A stretch of 64,000 nucleotides of DNA from Methanomicrobium antiquum (lineage in GTDB: Archaea > Halobacteriota > Methanomicrobia > Methanomicrobiales > Methanomicrobiaceae). The DNA lies in the NCBI RefSeq assembly GCF_029633915.1, contig NZ_CP091092.1, positions 124,001-188,000 on the forward strand. Direction: 5' to 3'. The notes beneath the pieces are model-generated. The model was given only the letters and a program-made list of their open reading frames with translations, made no database searches and was not told the DNA's origin. The translations under genes were made by a program, and so were the position numbers. Position 1 is the first letter of the stretch; each line of letters opens with the position of its first letter. This document shows, in pieces, positions 36,248-46,340 of this stretch.

Positions 36248-39200
36248 TCAAAGTGACTGACATCCCGGGCCTTTCAGGGTGCTCTTTCCGCCGTTTTTCT
36301 TTGAGATTTCAATTTTTGTGGGGATTCTCTCTTTTATTGCAGAAACATGTGAAATAACCCCTATTAATTTTCCATCCTGTTTAAGTCCTGCCAGAGTGTC
36401 AATTGCAGTTTCAAGCGAATCATCATCCAATGTTCCAAAACCTTCGTCTAAGAAGAGTGAATCAACTTTCACATTTCTTCCTGCCATATTTGAAAGTCCG
36501 AGTGCAAGTGCAAGACTGATTATGAAGCTTTCACCTCCTGAAAGGTTTTTGGTTGACCGGATTTCTCCTGCCTGGTAGTTGTCAATGACACAAAGATCAA
36601 GGTTTTTTTCAGGATTCTGGATGAGGAGGTACCTGTCATTCATAGACTCAAGACAGCGGTTTGCATTTTTTATCATTATCTCAAAGGTAAGCCCCTGGGC
36701 AAAATTTCTGAATTTTTTGCCGTCAGCAGAGCCTATTAGTGAATGAAGACGCTCCCATCTGTTGCAGATCTCTTTTTGCTTGTTTTTGATCAATAGTTTT
36801 TCTGAAAGCTCCGCCACTTTTTTATCGTTTTCAGAGATCCTTGAATCAATTGCTCCGGTTTTTGATAGCAAATTTTTGTAATTTTCTTCAGCAGAGGATT
36901 TTTCCGCTGAAATCTCATCAAAACTTTGTTCTGTGTTGTTATTATTTTCTTTATCTATCAGCTCTTTTTGCCTTTGAGAAAGCATTGTTTCAATACTTTT
37001 TTTCTTTCCTTCAATCTCATCTCTTCTTAATTCAAGATTTTTTATTTCTTCGTGTGGCAATAGAGCCTTTGAAAATTCCGTTTCAGTCTCAAATCCGGCA
37101 TCCGATACAGCATCTGAGAAGAGCATCTCTTTTGCCATCAGTGTTGAGGAATACCTTGTCTTTTCAGTAAAAAGTTCGTCCTTCTGCCTGTCTTTTGATT
37201 TAAGTGAGCCCTGCAGTGTCTGGATGCGACCTTTAATATTATCAAATGATTCCTGTGCATTCTGTAATTTATCTGAGAATTTTATCTCTTCTTCTTTTGG
37301 ATCTTTGGTGCCGTAAAGTATCTCACGCTGATTTCTAAGATTTTGAAGTTCTTTTTTCGTCTTTAAAAAAACGTCTGAGACTTTTGATATCTCCTCGTTT
37401 GTATCTTCAAGCAGTTTTAATGTATTTTCAGCCTCTTTTTCAAGAATAAGAATCTCTTTTGAAAGGGTTTCTTTATCAAAAGTTTTGGTTTTGTAATTTT
37501 CTTTTCTTTCTTCAAGCTGATTTAAAATATCCAATGAATAAGCTAAAAAATCGTTAAAAGTGAAATTTTCAGATTCAGAAATGTAAAAAGATTCAGATTT
37601 ATACTCATATTTATCTGAATCAGATTTTTCTAAATCATATTTCTCAGATTTTTTGGTTTTTAATTCAATTTTGCTCCCAAAAGAGTTATTGTCTTCTTCA
37701 GGAGAATAGTTTACCTGTGGAAGTCTGATAAATCCTGATAAAAGAGCAGTTAAATTTTTTGATTCTTTGTAAATTTCTTCCTTTAACCGGTTAATTTCAT
37801 CTGAGATGAAAATTTCTTCTTTTTCAAGAGCCTCAAAACTGTTTTTTGCACTGTTGTAATCTCGTTCTGATTTATAATATGAGTCTTTTAATGACGACAA
37901 ATTCTCCTTCGAAGATAAAAGCAGTTTTTTGAGTTCTTCTGATTTCTCAATTTTTGATTTTATCAGCTGAAGACTTTGTGAAATTCCTTCACTTATTTCA
38001 TTATAATATTCTGAAGTTTTGTCACGCAAATCGTCATGGCAATCTCCGGACTTTAAAATTTCCAAATCTGTATCTGAGTGAATCTCTGCAATAAGGGTTT
38101 CATATTCTGAAATTCTGTTCTCGTTTTGAGAAATCTCTGCTTTTATATTTGCAGTCTCTTCTTTTGCCTTTAAATATGAATCATTAAGAGAGGATATTTT
38201 TTCTTTTTGTATTTTGAATTCATCCGATGAAATGAGAGGAATTTCTGTTGAATTATCAAGAATGGGGTGTTTTTTTGAGCCGCAGAGAGGGCAGGGTGTG
38301 CCTTCTTTCAAATTCTTTCGCTCATCTTCAAGACTTTCAATTTTAGCAGCTAAAACCCGCTTATCTTCAAGCTCTTTTAGTATTCTCTCTTCTGCTGAAA
38401 TACTCTTTTCAATATTTTCTAAAGATGCAACTATGGTATTTCTCTTTGATTCAAGAATTTTGTTTTTATCTTTCAGATTATCAATCTGTGATATGCAGTT
38501 ATTCTCTTTTATTTTAAGCTCTGAGAGGTTGTTTATTGAGAACAATATCCTTTCAAGCTCAATTTTTTCTTTTTGAACTGAATCTGCATCTTTGCCGGAT
38601 AAAATATCGGTTAGTTTTTCTTCAAGCTCTCTTATTGTTTCCTTTGCTTTTTGGCATTCATTATTTTGATTTTCAAGTGCTTCTGTATGTTCTTTTAAAA
38701 GTGAAAGACATTTTTTCTTATTGGCGATTATCTCAAAGAGTCGTTTTTTTGCTTCATCTCTTTTTTTACTGTAATCTGACAGATTTGAAAATTTTATTTT
38801 TATGGTGCCTAAAATTTCTGATATTTCTGAATCACGGGCATTTGTCTGAAGATAATCAAGACATTTTAAAAGAAGTTTATTTTTTTCTTCAAGAGACTTT
38901 TTAAGTCTATTTATAGCTTCGTTTGAAGATTCTTTTTTATCTCTTAAGCTTTCACATCTTCTTTTATAATCTGAGTATGCCTTTTCTTCTGCTGAAATTT
39001 TATTATCAAGAGAATTGACTCTTTCAATTTTTTCTTTTTCAGATAAAAATTCCTTTTTGCTTAAATTCAAGGTATCTTCGGCGGAATTTAGATCTTTTGT
39101 TAATATTTCTATCTCTTTTTTTAGGTTATCAGTCTCACGAAGTGCTTTTTCATATTCAGTTTTAGCTTTTTCCGCCTGTTCCGCGGCATACCTGTAATTC

Positions 39201-40093
39201 TGATAGACACCTTCAATCTCTGCCGCTTTTTTTGCCCTGTTAAGCTTTAAAAAGTCTGACTCAAATTCCTCACTCTCTTTTAAAGCATCTGCCTTTTTTA
39301 TCTCAAGTTGATTTAGCTCAATTTTAAGTTCATTTATCTTTGAAATCAGATTTAAGGATTCATTTAAAGATTTAATCCTTTCTGAAACCTCTTTTGCGTC
39401 TTTTAAATTATTTGCTTTTTCATGTAGGAGAAGTTCCCTCTCTTCATCAGATAAAAGTGCGACTGCATCAATTCCGGCATTGATGACTGCAAGTTTGTCC
39501 TTCTCCTCTTTTGTCTTTTCATGGATTTTTACAGAAATTTTGCTATAGATTTCTGTTCCGGTAATTTGTTCAAGTATAGGAGATCTTTCTGCCGGTTCTG
39601 CCTCTAAAAAAGCAGCAAAACCTCCCTGGGCGAGCATTACAGAGCGTGTAAACCTCTCAAAATCCATTCCTGTCACCTCTTCAACAGCCTTTAAGACCAT
39701 TCTTTTAGAGGATGACTCTAATATTTTTCCTGAAGACACATCTGAGATCTCATGCTTTGGAGTCTGAAGGTTTCCGTCAGGCTTAAGATATGATCTTTTC
39801 TGACTCCAGTGGCACAGAAATTTTCCTTTTGATGATTCAAAGAGAACTTCTGAGAAGCATTCTCCTGTTTTTCTCGACATTATCTCATTTGTGCCCTGAG
39901 AAATTATGCCAAGTCTTGGAGTTCTTCCGTAAAGTGCTAAACAGACGGCATCCATGATAGTGGTTTTGCCTGAGCCTGTCGGGCCTGTTATTGCAAAGAT
40001 TCCATCATTTAAATAGGAAGATTCGGTAAAATCAATATTCCATTCTCCGTAAAGTGAATTTAAGTTTGAAAATCGAAGTTTTAGTATTTTCAT
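36248..40093 (-). CDS. sbcC: exonuclease SbcC-like ATPase
   Basis: A 1281-residue SMC/Rad50-type ATPase. Walker A GPTGSGKT at 37-44, the long coiled coils on both sides of a zinc-hook CPLC (Cys601, Cys604), and the C-terminal NLSGGESF signature with Walker B LFLDEGFGTLD. Length and the N-terminal FSNLNSLYGEWNIDF match bacterial SbcC rather than the shorter archaeal Rad50. It works with SbcD in processing DNA ends and hairpins. Starts 11 bases downstream of sbcD. The ADP-forming synthetase follows on the same strand. Confidence 0.93.
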   Translation of the reverse strand: MKILKLRFSNLNSLYGEWNIDFTESSYLNDGIFAITGPTGSGKTTIMDAVCLALYGRTPRLGIISQGTNEIMSRKTGECFSEVLFESSKGKFLCHWSQKRSYLKPDGNLQTPKHEISDVSSGKILESSSKRMVLKAVEEVTGMDFERFTRSVMLAQGGFAAFLEAEPAERSPILEQITGTEIYSKISVKIHEKTKEEKDKLAVINAGIDAVALLSDEERELLLHEKANNLKDAKEVSERIKSLNESLNLISKINELKIELNQLEIKKADALKESEEFESDFLKLNRAKKAAEIEGVYQNYRYAAEQAEKAKTEYEKALRETDNLKKEIEILTKDLNSAEDTLNLSKKEFLSEKEKIERVNSLDNKISAEEKAYSDYKRRCESLRDKKESSNEAINRLKKSLEEKNKLLLKCLDYLQTNARDSEISEILGTIKIKFSNLSDYSKKRDEAKKRLFEIIANKKKCLSLLKEHTEALENQNNECQKAKETIRELEEKLTDILSGKDADSVQKEKIELERILFSINNLSELKIKENNCISQIDNLKDKNKILESKRNTIVASLENIEKSISAEERILKELEDKRVLAAKIESLEDERKNLKEGTPCPLCGSKKHPILDNSTEIPLISSDEFKIQKEKISSLNDSYLKAKEETANIKAEISQNENRISEYETLIAEIHSDTDLEILKSGDCHDDLRDKTSEYYNEISEGISQSLQLIKSKIEKSEELKKLLLSSKENLSSLKDSYYKSERDYNSAKNSFEALEKEEIFISDEINRLKEEIYKESKNLTALLSGFIRLPQVNYSPEEDNNSFGSKIELKTKKSEKYDLEKSDSDKYEYKSESFYISESENFTFNDFLAYSLDILNQLEERKENYKTKTFDKETLSKEILILEKEAENTLKLLEDTNEEISKVSDVFLKTKKELQNLRNQREILYGTKDPKEEEIKFSDKLQNAQESFDNIKGRIQTLQGSLKSKDRQKDELFTEKTRYSSTLMAKEMLFSDAVSDAGFETETEFSKALLPHEEIKNLELRRDEIEGKKKSIETMLSQRQKELIDKENNNNTEQSFDEISAEKSSAEENYKNLLSKTGAIDSRISENDKKVAELSEKLLIKNKQKEICNRWERLHSLIGSADGKKFRNFAQGLTFEIMIKNANRCLESMNDRYLLIQNPEKNLDLCVIDNYQAGEIRSTKNLSGGESFIISLALALGLSNMAGRNVKVDSLFLDEGFGTLDDDSLETAIDTLAGLKQDGKLIGVISHVSAIKERIPTKIEISKKNGGKSTLKGPGCQSL

Positions 40094-40104
40094 GATAAAT
40101 CTCC

Positions 40105-41406
40105 TTAATCTTTGAATAAATCCTCTTCATGCAGAAGTAAAAGAGCCTCAGAAAATGTCTGTTTTAATTCAGGCCAGAGTTCTTCCGGAGTTTTGGATGT
40201 TTCAAGACACTTTTGAAAAACATCATGCTCTGTCAGGCTTTCAAGAGAATCTCCTTCTAAATTGTCTGTTAAAATTCCGGTTGAAAGACTTTCATTTTTG
40301 ATTCTTAAAACCTCTATTGAGGATTCATTTGTTATCTCAAGTATTTCCTCGCGAATATCTCCGGATGCTGTGTTTCCTGTATAAATTATCTCAGCCCATG
40401 GTTTAAGTGTTATATTAGAATGTGTGAGTTTAGGGTCTGAATTTGAAAATAATGAAAAATTAAGGCTTTGAATTTCATCTTTTATCTCATCAAGGTTTCC
40501 GGAGATTGTAAGGAGTCTTCGGAAATTAGGAACATAAATTTCTTTTATTACCTGTTTATCATCTTCAAATTCAACGGATATTATCATTTTTTTCTGTTTT
40601 GCTTCGGAAAATCCGACCGGAACAGGTGATCCTGAATATCTTTTGTTGTCAAACCCAAACACTTTTTGTGGTACGTGAAGGTGTCCAAGTGCAAGATAAT
40701 CAATTCCGCTTGGAAATATGTCGCATCCGGCCCTTTCAAGGTTGCCGATATAAATTTCACGGACACCATCGCCTGAGAGGGTAACACCGCCGGATGCAAA
40801 AAGATGGCCTGTGACTATTAGAGGCAGACGTTTTTTATCGTCTTTTTTGATTTTTTCCTGACTGTACTTACTTTTGCAAACTTCTTCTGCCAGTGAAACC
40901 ACTGAAAAATAGTGCTCCTTGATTCCGTTTAGCATCTTAATAGATTTATCATCAGTGCTTTCATTCTGATTTACCATTCTTAGGTCTTTTTCGCGAAGAT
41001 AAGGAACTGCGCAGACAACAGCGTCAGGAATATTGTTTTTATTTTTCAGAACTATTATTTCATCAGATAAATTATCCGCCGCATTTCCGATTACGTGAAC
41101 ATTAAAAGCTTTTAAGAGATCTTTTGGCGCATTCAGAAGGGATGGTGAATCGTGATTTCCTGCCGTTATTATAACATTTTCACAGCATGAAGCAGAGATT
41201 TTGTATAAGAAATTATAATACTGACCAAGTGCACGGTTTGAGGGGGATACTGTGTCAAAAATATCTCCTGATATTATCAGCGCATCTGCAGACTCTTTTT
41301 CAACTGTATCTACAAGCCACTCCAAAAAGAGTTCTGATTCTTCATATCTGCTTCTTCCATAGAGTTTTTTTCCAAGATGCCAGTCTGATGTATGTATTAT
41401 TTTCAT
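40105..41406 (-). CDS. sbcD: exonuclease SbcD (Mre11-like)
   Basis: A 433-residue calcineurin-like phosphoesterase. Metal ligands are visible in HTSDWHLG, SGDIFDT, TAGNHDSP, VTGHLF and LGHLHVP. The C-terminal part holds the SbcD capping region. First gene of the sbcDC operon. Cleaves hairpins and double-strand ends together with SbcC. Confidence 0.93.
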   Translation of the reverse strand: MKIIHTSDWHLGKKLYGRSRYEESELFLEWLVDTVEKESADALIISGDIFDTVSPSNRALGQYYNFLYKISASCCENVIITAGNHDSPSLLNAPKDLLKAFNVHVIGNAADNLSDEIIVLKNKNNIPDAVVCAVPYLREKDLRMVNQNESTDDKSIKMLNGIKEHYFSVVSLAEEVCKSKYSQEKIKKDDKKRLPLIVTGHLFASGGVTLSGDGVREIYIGNLERAGCDIFPSGIDYLALGHLHVPQKVFGFDNKRYSGSPVPVGFSEAKQKKMIISVEFEDDKQVIKEIYVPNFRRLLTISGNLDEIKDEIQSLNFSLFSNSDPKLTHSNITLKPWAEIIYTGNTASGDIREEILEITNESSIEVLRIKNESLSTGILTDNLEGDSLESLTEHDVFQKCLETSKTPEELWPELKQTFSEALLLLHEEDLFKD

Positions 41407-41659
41407 CTGATATTTGCGCTCCCTGTGCGTTAAAATGTAGAATTTTGATTTTTAAATGAAGGACAAATGACCGTTTTAAAAATTACAAAATTACAATTTT
41501 TCTGAATCAAATCTATAATTATCTCTAATTTTAGAATTATATAATAAATAAACCCGTGCGGTGCGAAATTAATACTTTGCAAAATTAAGTCTGATTTGTC
41601 TTCTCATCTCTTTGTTTAAGTAAAACAATTCCACAACATATAATAACACCCAAAGTCAA

Positions 41660-41667
41660 CTTATTTA
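41660..41667 (+). promoter_or_regulatory. TATA-like box of the tRNA gene
   Basis: CTTATTTA-like element centred about 20 bases before the tRNA 5' end; a second candidate, CATATAATAA, is at 41637-41646. It fits the archaeal promoter for a stand-alone tRNA gene. Confidence 0.4.
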
Positions 41668-41682
41668 GGCAACAGCATTAGA

Positions 41683-41755
41683 GGGCCCGTAGCATAGTCG
41701 GTGGTGCACCCGGCTGATAACCGGGAGGTCGTGCGTTCGAGTCGCACCGGGCCCA
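41683..41755 (+). tRNA. tRNA-Ile (anticodon GAT)
   Basis: Acceptor stem GGGCCCG / CGGGCCC with discriminator A at 41755. The anticodon stem CCCGG/CCGGG encloses loop CTGATAA, so the anticodon GAT is at 41716-41718. The T arm GTGCG-TTCGAGT-CGCAC is canonical. CCA is not encoded and no intron is seen. The D arm lies in the AGCATAGTCGGTGGTGC segment. Confidence 0.96.
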
Positions 41756-42147
41756 TAACCGTTTTTAAAAGAGTGTTTTTATTATTCTTTAGACATTTCA
41801 GGTTTCATTCATTTCACATCTGGTTATTTTGCATCATCCTTTTTTTTACATTTTTTTTAATCATCCTTTTTTTTACATTTTTTTAATCATCCGTTTTTTT
41901 GGAAAAAAAGTAAAAAATGGAGATTGTACAAATATGAATAGTAATAAGGTGAAGAAAAAAAATTATGAATTTATAGGTGGGGGTTTTTTAGGAAAAACCC
42001 TGTTATTTACCTGATTTTAAATTTATTGTTCTATAGATTCTATAAATTGATTTAATTGATTTAATTGATTTCTCTGGTTTTAGTGTCTTAGTTTTTCAGC
42101 GTCTTATCAGTTATCTTTTGTCTTTTATATCCGTTATCGCTTATATC
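41756..42147. other. 392-base gap with T-rich tandem repeats and hairpin
   Basis: After the tRNA comes a T-rich stretch with two and a half copies of a roughly 27-base unit (CATCC, T run, ACA, T run, AAT) between 41832 and 41900. An 8-bp hairpin GGGTTTTT/AAAAACCC at 41981-42000 could end the NEW3-protein transcript. No gene recognised. Confidence 0.55.
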
Positions 42148-43644
42148 TCATCTTCTTTCATGCTTTCTGTACATGTAAAATACTCCGCCTGCGACAATAA
42201 TTATCATAAGAATTCCAAGAACACCAATTAAAGAGCTTTCTTTTACAACCACTCTTATACTGTCTGAAACCTCCTCTTGATCAGAGAGCACTTTTACAGT
42301 TATTTTGTACTCCGATGCGGCAATGTTTGATGGAGGAACTACTTTTAGTGTTACAACCTCTCTTTCTCCCGGAGAAATTCCGGGGATTGTCTCAGGCGAT
42401 GTTGTAACCTTCCAGCCGTCAGGAGTCGATACCTCAACTTTAATATTTGTAAGCGCAACTCCGTTTCCGTTATTTAGGATTTTAACCGGAATTTCGATGG
42501 TATCTCCTTTAGTTACCTCATAGAGATATTTGTCAGAGAATACCTGGAGATCACTGCTTCCTTTGATTGTTGATTTAAGTCCTGTTTCGTAAACAGATCC
42601 ATCTGAAGATTTGATAGAGGAGCTGAATTCATAATCACCTTTTGTTACAGAGTAGGGCGGAATTACCTCAAAGAAAACTGTTTTGTCTTCTCCTGCCCTG
42701 ATAAATACTTCTGAAAGCTCGCTTTTTGAATCAGATGTCTCTTTATATCGTCCGTACCAGCCGTCCGGCATATCCTCGTATGAGAGCATAAAAGAATCAT
42801 CGCTTTTTCCGACATTTGAAAGTTTAATCTCAAAAAGAGGCTTATCTCCAATCGGTGCTGTTACTACCGGAGCTTTCACATCAATGTCAAGACCGTAATT
42901 TTTCCTCTCAAGCATCAGTGTTCCAACATCCTCAGTGTAACCGCTTTGTATCCGGACATCATCTTTCTCACGTGTTAAATATCCGTCTTTTTCAATAACA
43001 AGCCTGTATGTTCCCTGATCAAGTTCTGTTCGCACCTGTCCGTCAGCAGTTGAATAAACAGATGTTTCCGGACTTGAACTTCTCTTTAAAAATGCCGATA
43101 CTTTAGCTCCTTTTATCTTTTCGCCCTGCTCATTTACAACCTCTAGCTTTAATACCCCGTCTTCGCCGGCATGGGTTTTGTCAATAATTACATAAAGCCA
43201 GATTTTTGCATCATCTATTGAAACACGAAACTGGTATGTGTCAACAGGAGTATCTCCTGCAGTTTTAACCTCTAACTGGATAGTCTCTGACTGACCCTTT
43301 GAGAGTGCAATTCTGTCAATTTCGACATCCCCTGAAAGAAACTTAAATTCCCAGTCTTCTTCTCCTTTGAATGTATCTACACGAATCTTTTTGGCATAAT
43401 CAGTGCCGGCAATATTTGATATTGTAAGATCGTATTTTATTGTTTCACCTGCCTCTATCACCTTTCCGGGGAATTTGCATGTGATTTGAAAATTTCCCTG
43501 GTATGTGGATTCCGATTCATCTGCCGCGACAGGCTGTACAGTTGTTAAAAAGAGCATCAGAATCAGAAGTGCTGATGCAGAGCTTTTAAAAAGGTTTTTC
43601 CTTTTTAAGGAATTGGTTTTATTTTTTATTTTGTTAAATATCAT
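42148..43644 (-). CDS. NEW3-domain surface protein of an ABC exporter operon
   Basis: A 498-residue exported protein: signal peptide (about 20-41, ends VAADES), several beta-sandwich domains including a carboxypeptidase-regulatory-like segment (KIKGAKVSAFLKR...STADGQVRTELDQGTYRLVIEKDGY), two NEW3-type domains (about 255-360, 375-465), a C-terminal membrane helix and a basic KHERR end. It is anchored outside the membrane. It is the last gene of a set with an ABC-2 permease and ATPase and likely acts with them. Confidence 0.8.
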   Translation of the reverse strand: MIFNKIKNKTNSLKRKNLFKSSASALLILMLFLTTVQPVAADESESTYQGNFQITCKFPGKVIEAGETIKYDLTISNIAGTDYAKKIRVDTFKGEEDWEFKFLSGDVEIDRIALSKGQSETIQLEVKTAGDTPVDTYQFRVSIDDAKIWLYVIIDKTHAGEDGVLKLEVVNEQGEKIKGAKVSAFLKRSSSPETSVYSTADGQVRTELDQGTYRLVIEKDGYLTREKDDVRIQSGYTEDVGTLMLERKNYGLDIDVKAPVVTAPIGDKPLFEIKLSNVGKSDDSFMLSYEDMPDGWYGRYKETSDSKSELSEVFIRAGEDKTVFFEVIPPYSVTKGDYEFSSSIKSSDGSVYETGLKSTIKGSSDLQVFSDKYLYEVTKGDTIEIPVKILNNGNGVALTNIKVEVSTPDGWKVTTSPETIPGISPGEREVVTLKVVPPSNIAASEYKITVKVLSDQEEVSDSIRVVVKESSLIGVLGILMIIIVAGGVFYMYRKHERR

Positions 43645-43701
43645 AAATTCACCCTTGGAAGGATTATTAGTCTCGCCTGAAGTAACTCTCCTTAAAATTC
43701 C

Positions 43702-44856
43702 TCATCTGATGTCCATTCTCATGAACTTTACATAGGAAAGTCCCAAAAACACTGCCGGAAATGCAATCAGTGCAATTATGTTTTTCATAAGATCGCTTAA
43801 TAGATCTCCGATTCCTGCCTTTTCCGGCTCTGCTCCTCCCTCATCAACTCTTATTGAACTCATTGAATACATGTTTTTGTAAATTTGTGGATATGTCACA
43901 TATGTTGAGATGTACTGGAAGTTGTTAGTCGGCGACAACAGGTTGAAAAAGTCGGATATTGCCTGTCTTTTCTGCCAGTAATTTTGAAGTTCCTCTTCGT
44001 AATTTCTCCATTCTTCTGTATCGTAAGGATCGTAATAATCTGATGATTCAACAGAGCTTTCAACACTTTCTGATTTTGATGTTACAACAACTGAAGAAGA
44101 ACCTGAACCAGATACATGTGTACTTCTCATTTTTATCATAGATTCAGTCGGAGGTTCAGGCGAATCTCCGGCAATTATGTCCATTACTGCACCTGACATA
44201 AGCATCGGGAAAAGGCCTGTTAAGACAATGAATATAATTAAAGTATATACAAGTGCATTTCCGCTGTTCTCTGATATTGTTGACATGAAAAGCGAGATCG
44301 CAAAATATGAGATTATCATTAGAAATGCCGATATTCCAAAGAGCATAATGTATTGAATCTCTGTAAAATCAGGGATAATACTGAATATCAAAAGAAGTGC
44401 TATAGAAACAACAAATGTTATTAAAAGTGCCAGAACAAGAGCTGTAATTCCTCCAATAGCTTTTCCGTTTATTACTTCGTCACGATATATAGGGTGCGAC
44501 AGAAGAATTTTTAGTGATTTACTCTCTTTTTCACGAGTGATTAGATCAAATCCCATCGCAATACCGAGAACTGCTCCTAACGATGCGACAATTGCTCCGA
44601 CACTGTTGAATATTGTCATCACAGATGGCTTTGACCACCAGTATGAGCTTAAATATGCTGAATCTTCAGATATTGCCATATTCTCAGAATATGATTTTAT
44701 CTGTTCATTGTAGCTTACAGCGCCGCTTGCCATCCCTGTAATTGTCGCAATCATAATAACTGCAAAGATTATCAAAAACTTTTTGCTTCTGATATGATCG
44801 TTGAACTCTTTTTTTGAAATTGCAATTAGTCCGTTTGATTTAGCATCTTTCTTCAT
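43702..44856 (-). CDS. ABC-2 type permease (NosY-like)
   Basis: A 384-residue permease. An N-terminal cytoplasmic start (IAISKKEFNDHIRSKKFLI) leads to the first helix, a large external loop (about 40-80), then LLSHPIYRDEVINGK, the typical ABC-2 coupling region, and five further helices. A Ser-rich external segment lies at about 245-270. Its start overlaps the ATPase gene by 4 bases. Substrate unknown. Confidence 0.85.
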   Translation of the reverse strand: MKKDAKSNGLIAISKKEFNDHIRSKKFLIIFAVIMIATITGMASGAVSYNEQIKSYSENMAISEDSAYLSSYWWSKPSVMTIFNSVGAIVASLGAVLGIAMGFDLITREKESKSLKILLSHPIYRDEVINGKAIGGITALVLALLITFVVSIALLLIFSIIPDFTEIQYIMLFGISAFLMIISYFAISLFMSTISENSGNALVYTLIIFIVLTGLFPMLMSGAVMDIIAGDSPEPPTESMIKMRSTHVSGSGSSSVVVTSKSESVESSVESSDYYDPYDTEEWRNYEEELQNYWQKRQAISDFFNLLSPTNNFQYISTYVTYPQIYKNMYSMSSIRVDEGGAEPEKAGIGDLLSDLMKNIIALIAFPAVFLGLSYVKFMRMDIR

Positions 44857-45788
44857 GATTCAGACACTCCTGTATTGTAGTAGGTAAGAATTGCATCTTC
44901 AAGTGTTGTTGAGTCAAGTGAGAGATTTTTAAGAATGATTTTTTTGTCATACAAAAATCCGGATATATCCTCACGAATATCTGATTTTGCAGTGATTAAT
45001 GCAGTTTTATTCTCGTTTTTGTACTCTGCAGAGATTATTTTCGGATGTGAGATTTCAGGCATCGGGTCTTTTGTCTCAACATTTATCCTTATTTCTGAGA
45101 GATTCATCATCTCGATTCCTGATGAAAAATCTTCCCATGAGCCTTCCCTTACCAGGCGGCCTTTCTGAAGAATACCTATTTTAGTGGATACTTTGGAGAT
45201 TTCAGAGAGAATGTGGGACGATACAAGGACTGTTTTATCCTGTTTTGCAATGTTCTTTATAATTCTCCTGTAATCAGAAACGCCCTGTGGATCAAGGTTT
45301 GCAGTTGGTTCGTCAAGTATTACTACTGTTGGATCGTTTAACTGTGCCTTTGCAATTCCAAGTCTTTGACGCATCCCTTTTGAATATCCTCCAACCGTTT
45401 TTGAAACACCGTAAAGACCAACCTGTTTTAACAGTTCATCACACCTGTCTTCAAGCTCTTTTTGCGGGAGACCATAGAGATTTCCAAAGAACGATAGGTT
45501 TTCGAATGCAGTGAGATTTGCATAAAAGCCTACATCCTCAGGCATATATCCGATTTTTTTCTTTACAGCAATTGGGTTTTTTGAAACCTCAACCCCGTCG
45601 ATTCTGCATTCACCTGATGTCGGCAGGATAAGTCCTGTAAGCATCAGGATTGTCGTACTTTTTCCGGCGCCATTAGGACCTAAAAGTCCGTATATCTCCC
45701 CTCCGGAGATATTTATGGATAATTCATCAACGGCCCTTACACCATTGTATTCCTTAACAAGATTTTTTATCTCAATCATATCTTTCAC
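44853..45788 (-). CDS. ABC transporter ATP-binding protein
   Basis: A 311-residue ATPase of the CcmA/NosF class: Walker A GPNGAGKST, Q-loop GYMPEDVGFY, signature GGYSKGMRQR, Walker B VVILDEPTANLD. First gene of the three-gene exporter operon; ATGA overlap with the permease gene. Repeat copy F lies just upstream. Confidence 0.93.
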   Translation of the reverse strand: MKDMIEIKNLVKEYNGVRAVDELSINISGGEIYGLLGPNGAGKSTTILMLTGLILPTSGECRIDGVEVSKNPIAVKKKIGYMPEDVGFYANLTAFENLSFFGNLYGLPQKELEDRCDELLKQVGLYGVSKTVGGYSKGMRQRLGIAKAQLNDPTVVILDEPTANLDPQGVSDYRRIIKNIAKQDKTVLVSSHILSEISKVSTKIGILQKGRLVREGSWEDFSSGIEMMNLSEIRINVETKDPMPEISHPKIISAEYKNENKTALITAKSDIREDISGFLYDKKIILKNLSLDSTTLEDAILTYYNTGVSES

Positions 45789-46340
45789 ACAGAATTGCTC
45801 TATACTGCCTTTTTTAATGTTATGTGCTATGAAAATCAGTGTTTTGCTATGAAAAAGTCCATGATAATTTTTTTCATGCTAACTGTTTCATGTAAGTTAC
45901 AGAGTAACTTTCATGTAAAAGCCCCATGATGAGCTTTTTTCATCACACAAAAAGTGATGATAAGTTTATCAGGAATTTTGACTTTCATACCAAATCACGG
46001 GTGTGACTTAAGTGAAAAATCACTTTGATGCCCTGAATTCATGAATATATATCTGTACATATATTTTTCTTCAAATTCATTTTTTCAAATCTTTTTTTGA
46101 AAGTTTTTTTGGAGTGAAACAATTTTTTTCAAAATTACACCGGTTCTGGCAGTATTGCAGTGGAGTTTTTGATAAAATAGCATATATATGAACCAGTTAA
46201 AATAAATACCATCATTTAACCGTATGGTTATATACATGATTCAGTAAATAAAGATAAAAGGAATAATTATGGGGTTTAAGTTCCCGTCTGCTTATTTTTC
46301 TCTTTGAAAAAGACAGAAAAAAAAGAATAAAATTCCACGT
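45789..46340. other. 552-base gap, partly repeat copy F
   Basis: Copy F (45846-45992) occupies the left part. The remainder is AT-rich with ATATATCTGTACATATAT-like and TATATGAACC stretches. Only a 12-codon frame starts after GGAATAATT near 46270, which I do not call a gene. Confidence 0.5.
45846..45992 (+). repeat. dispersed hairpin repeat, copy F
   Basis: Full-length copy in plus orientation: CATGATAATTTTTTTCATG, then AGTTAC-AGA-GTAACT (loop changed from GAA, stem kept), then the distal module TTCATCACACAAAAAGTGAT and TATCAGGAATTTTGACTTTC. It faces copy G across the 177-residue hypothetical gene. Confidence 0.85.

Noticed and set aside
41832-41900. T-rich tandem repeats after tRNA-Ile as an attachment site or CRISPR
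   Set aside because: They are low-complexity units of two and a half copies with no match to the tRNA 3' end and no integrase nearby.
46250-46310. A 12-codon peptide after GGAATAATT
   Set aside because: Too short and with no supporting context.
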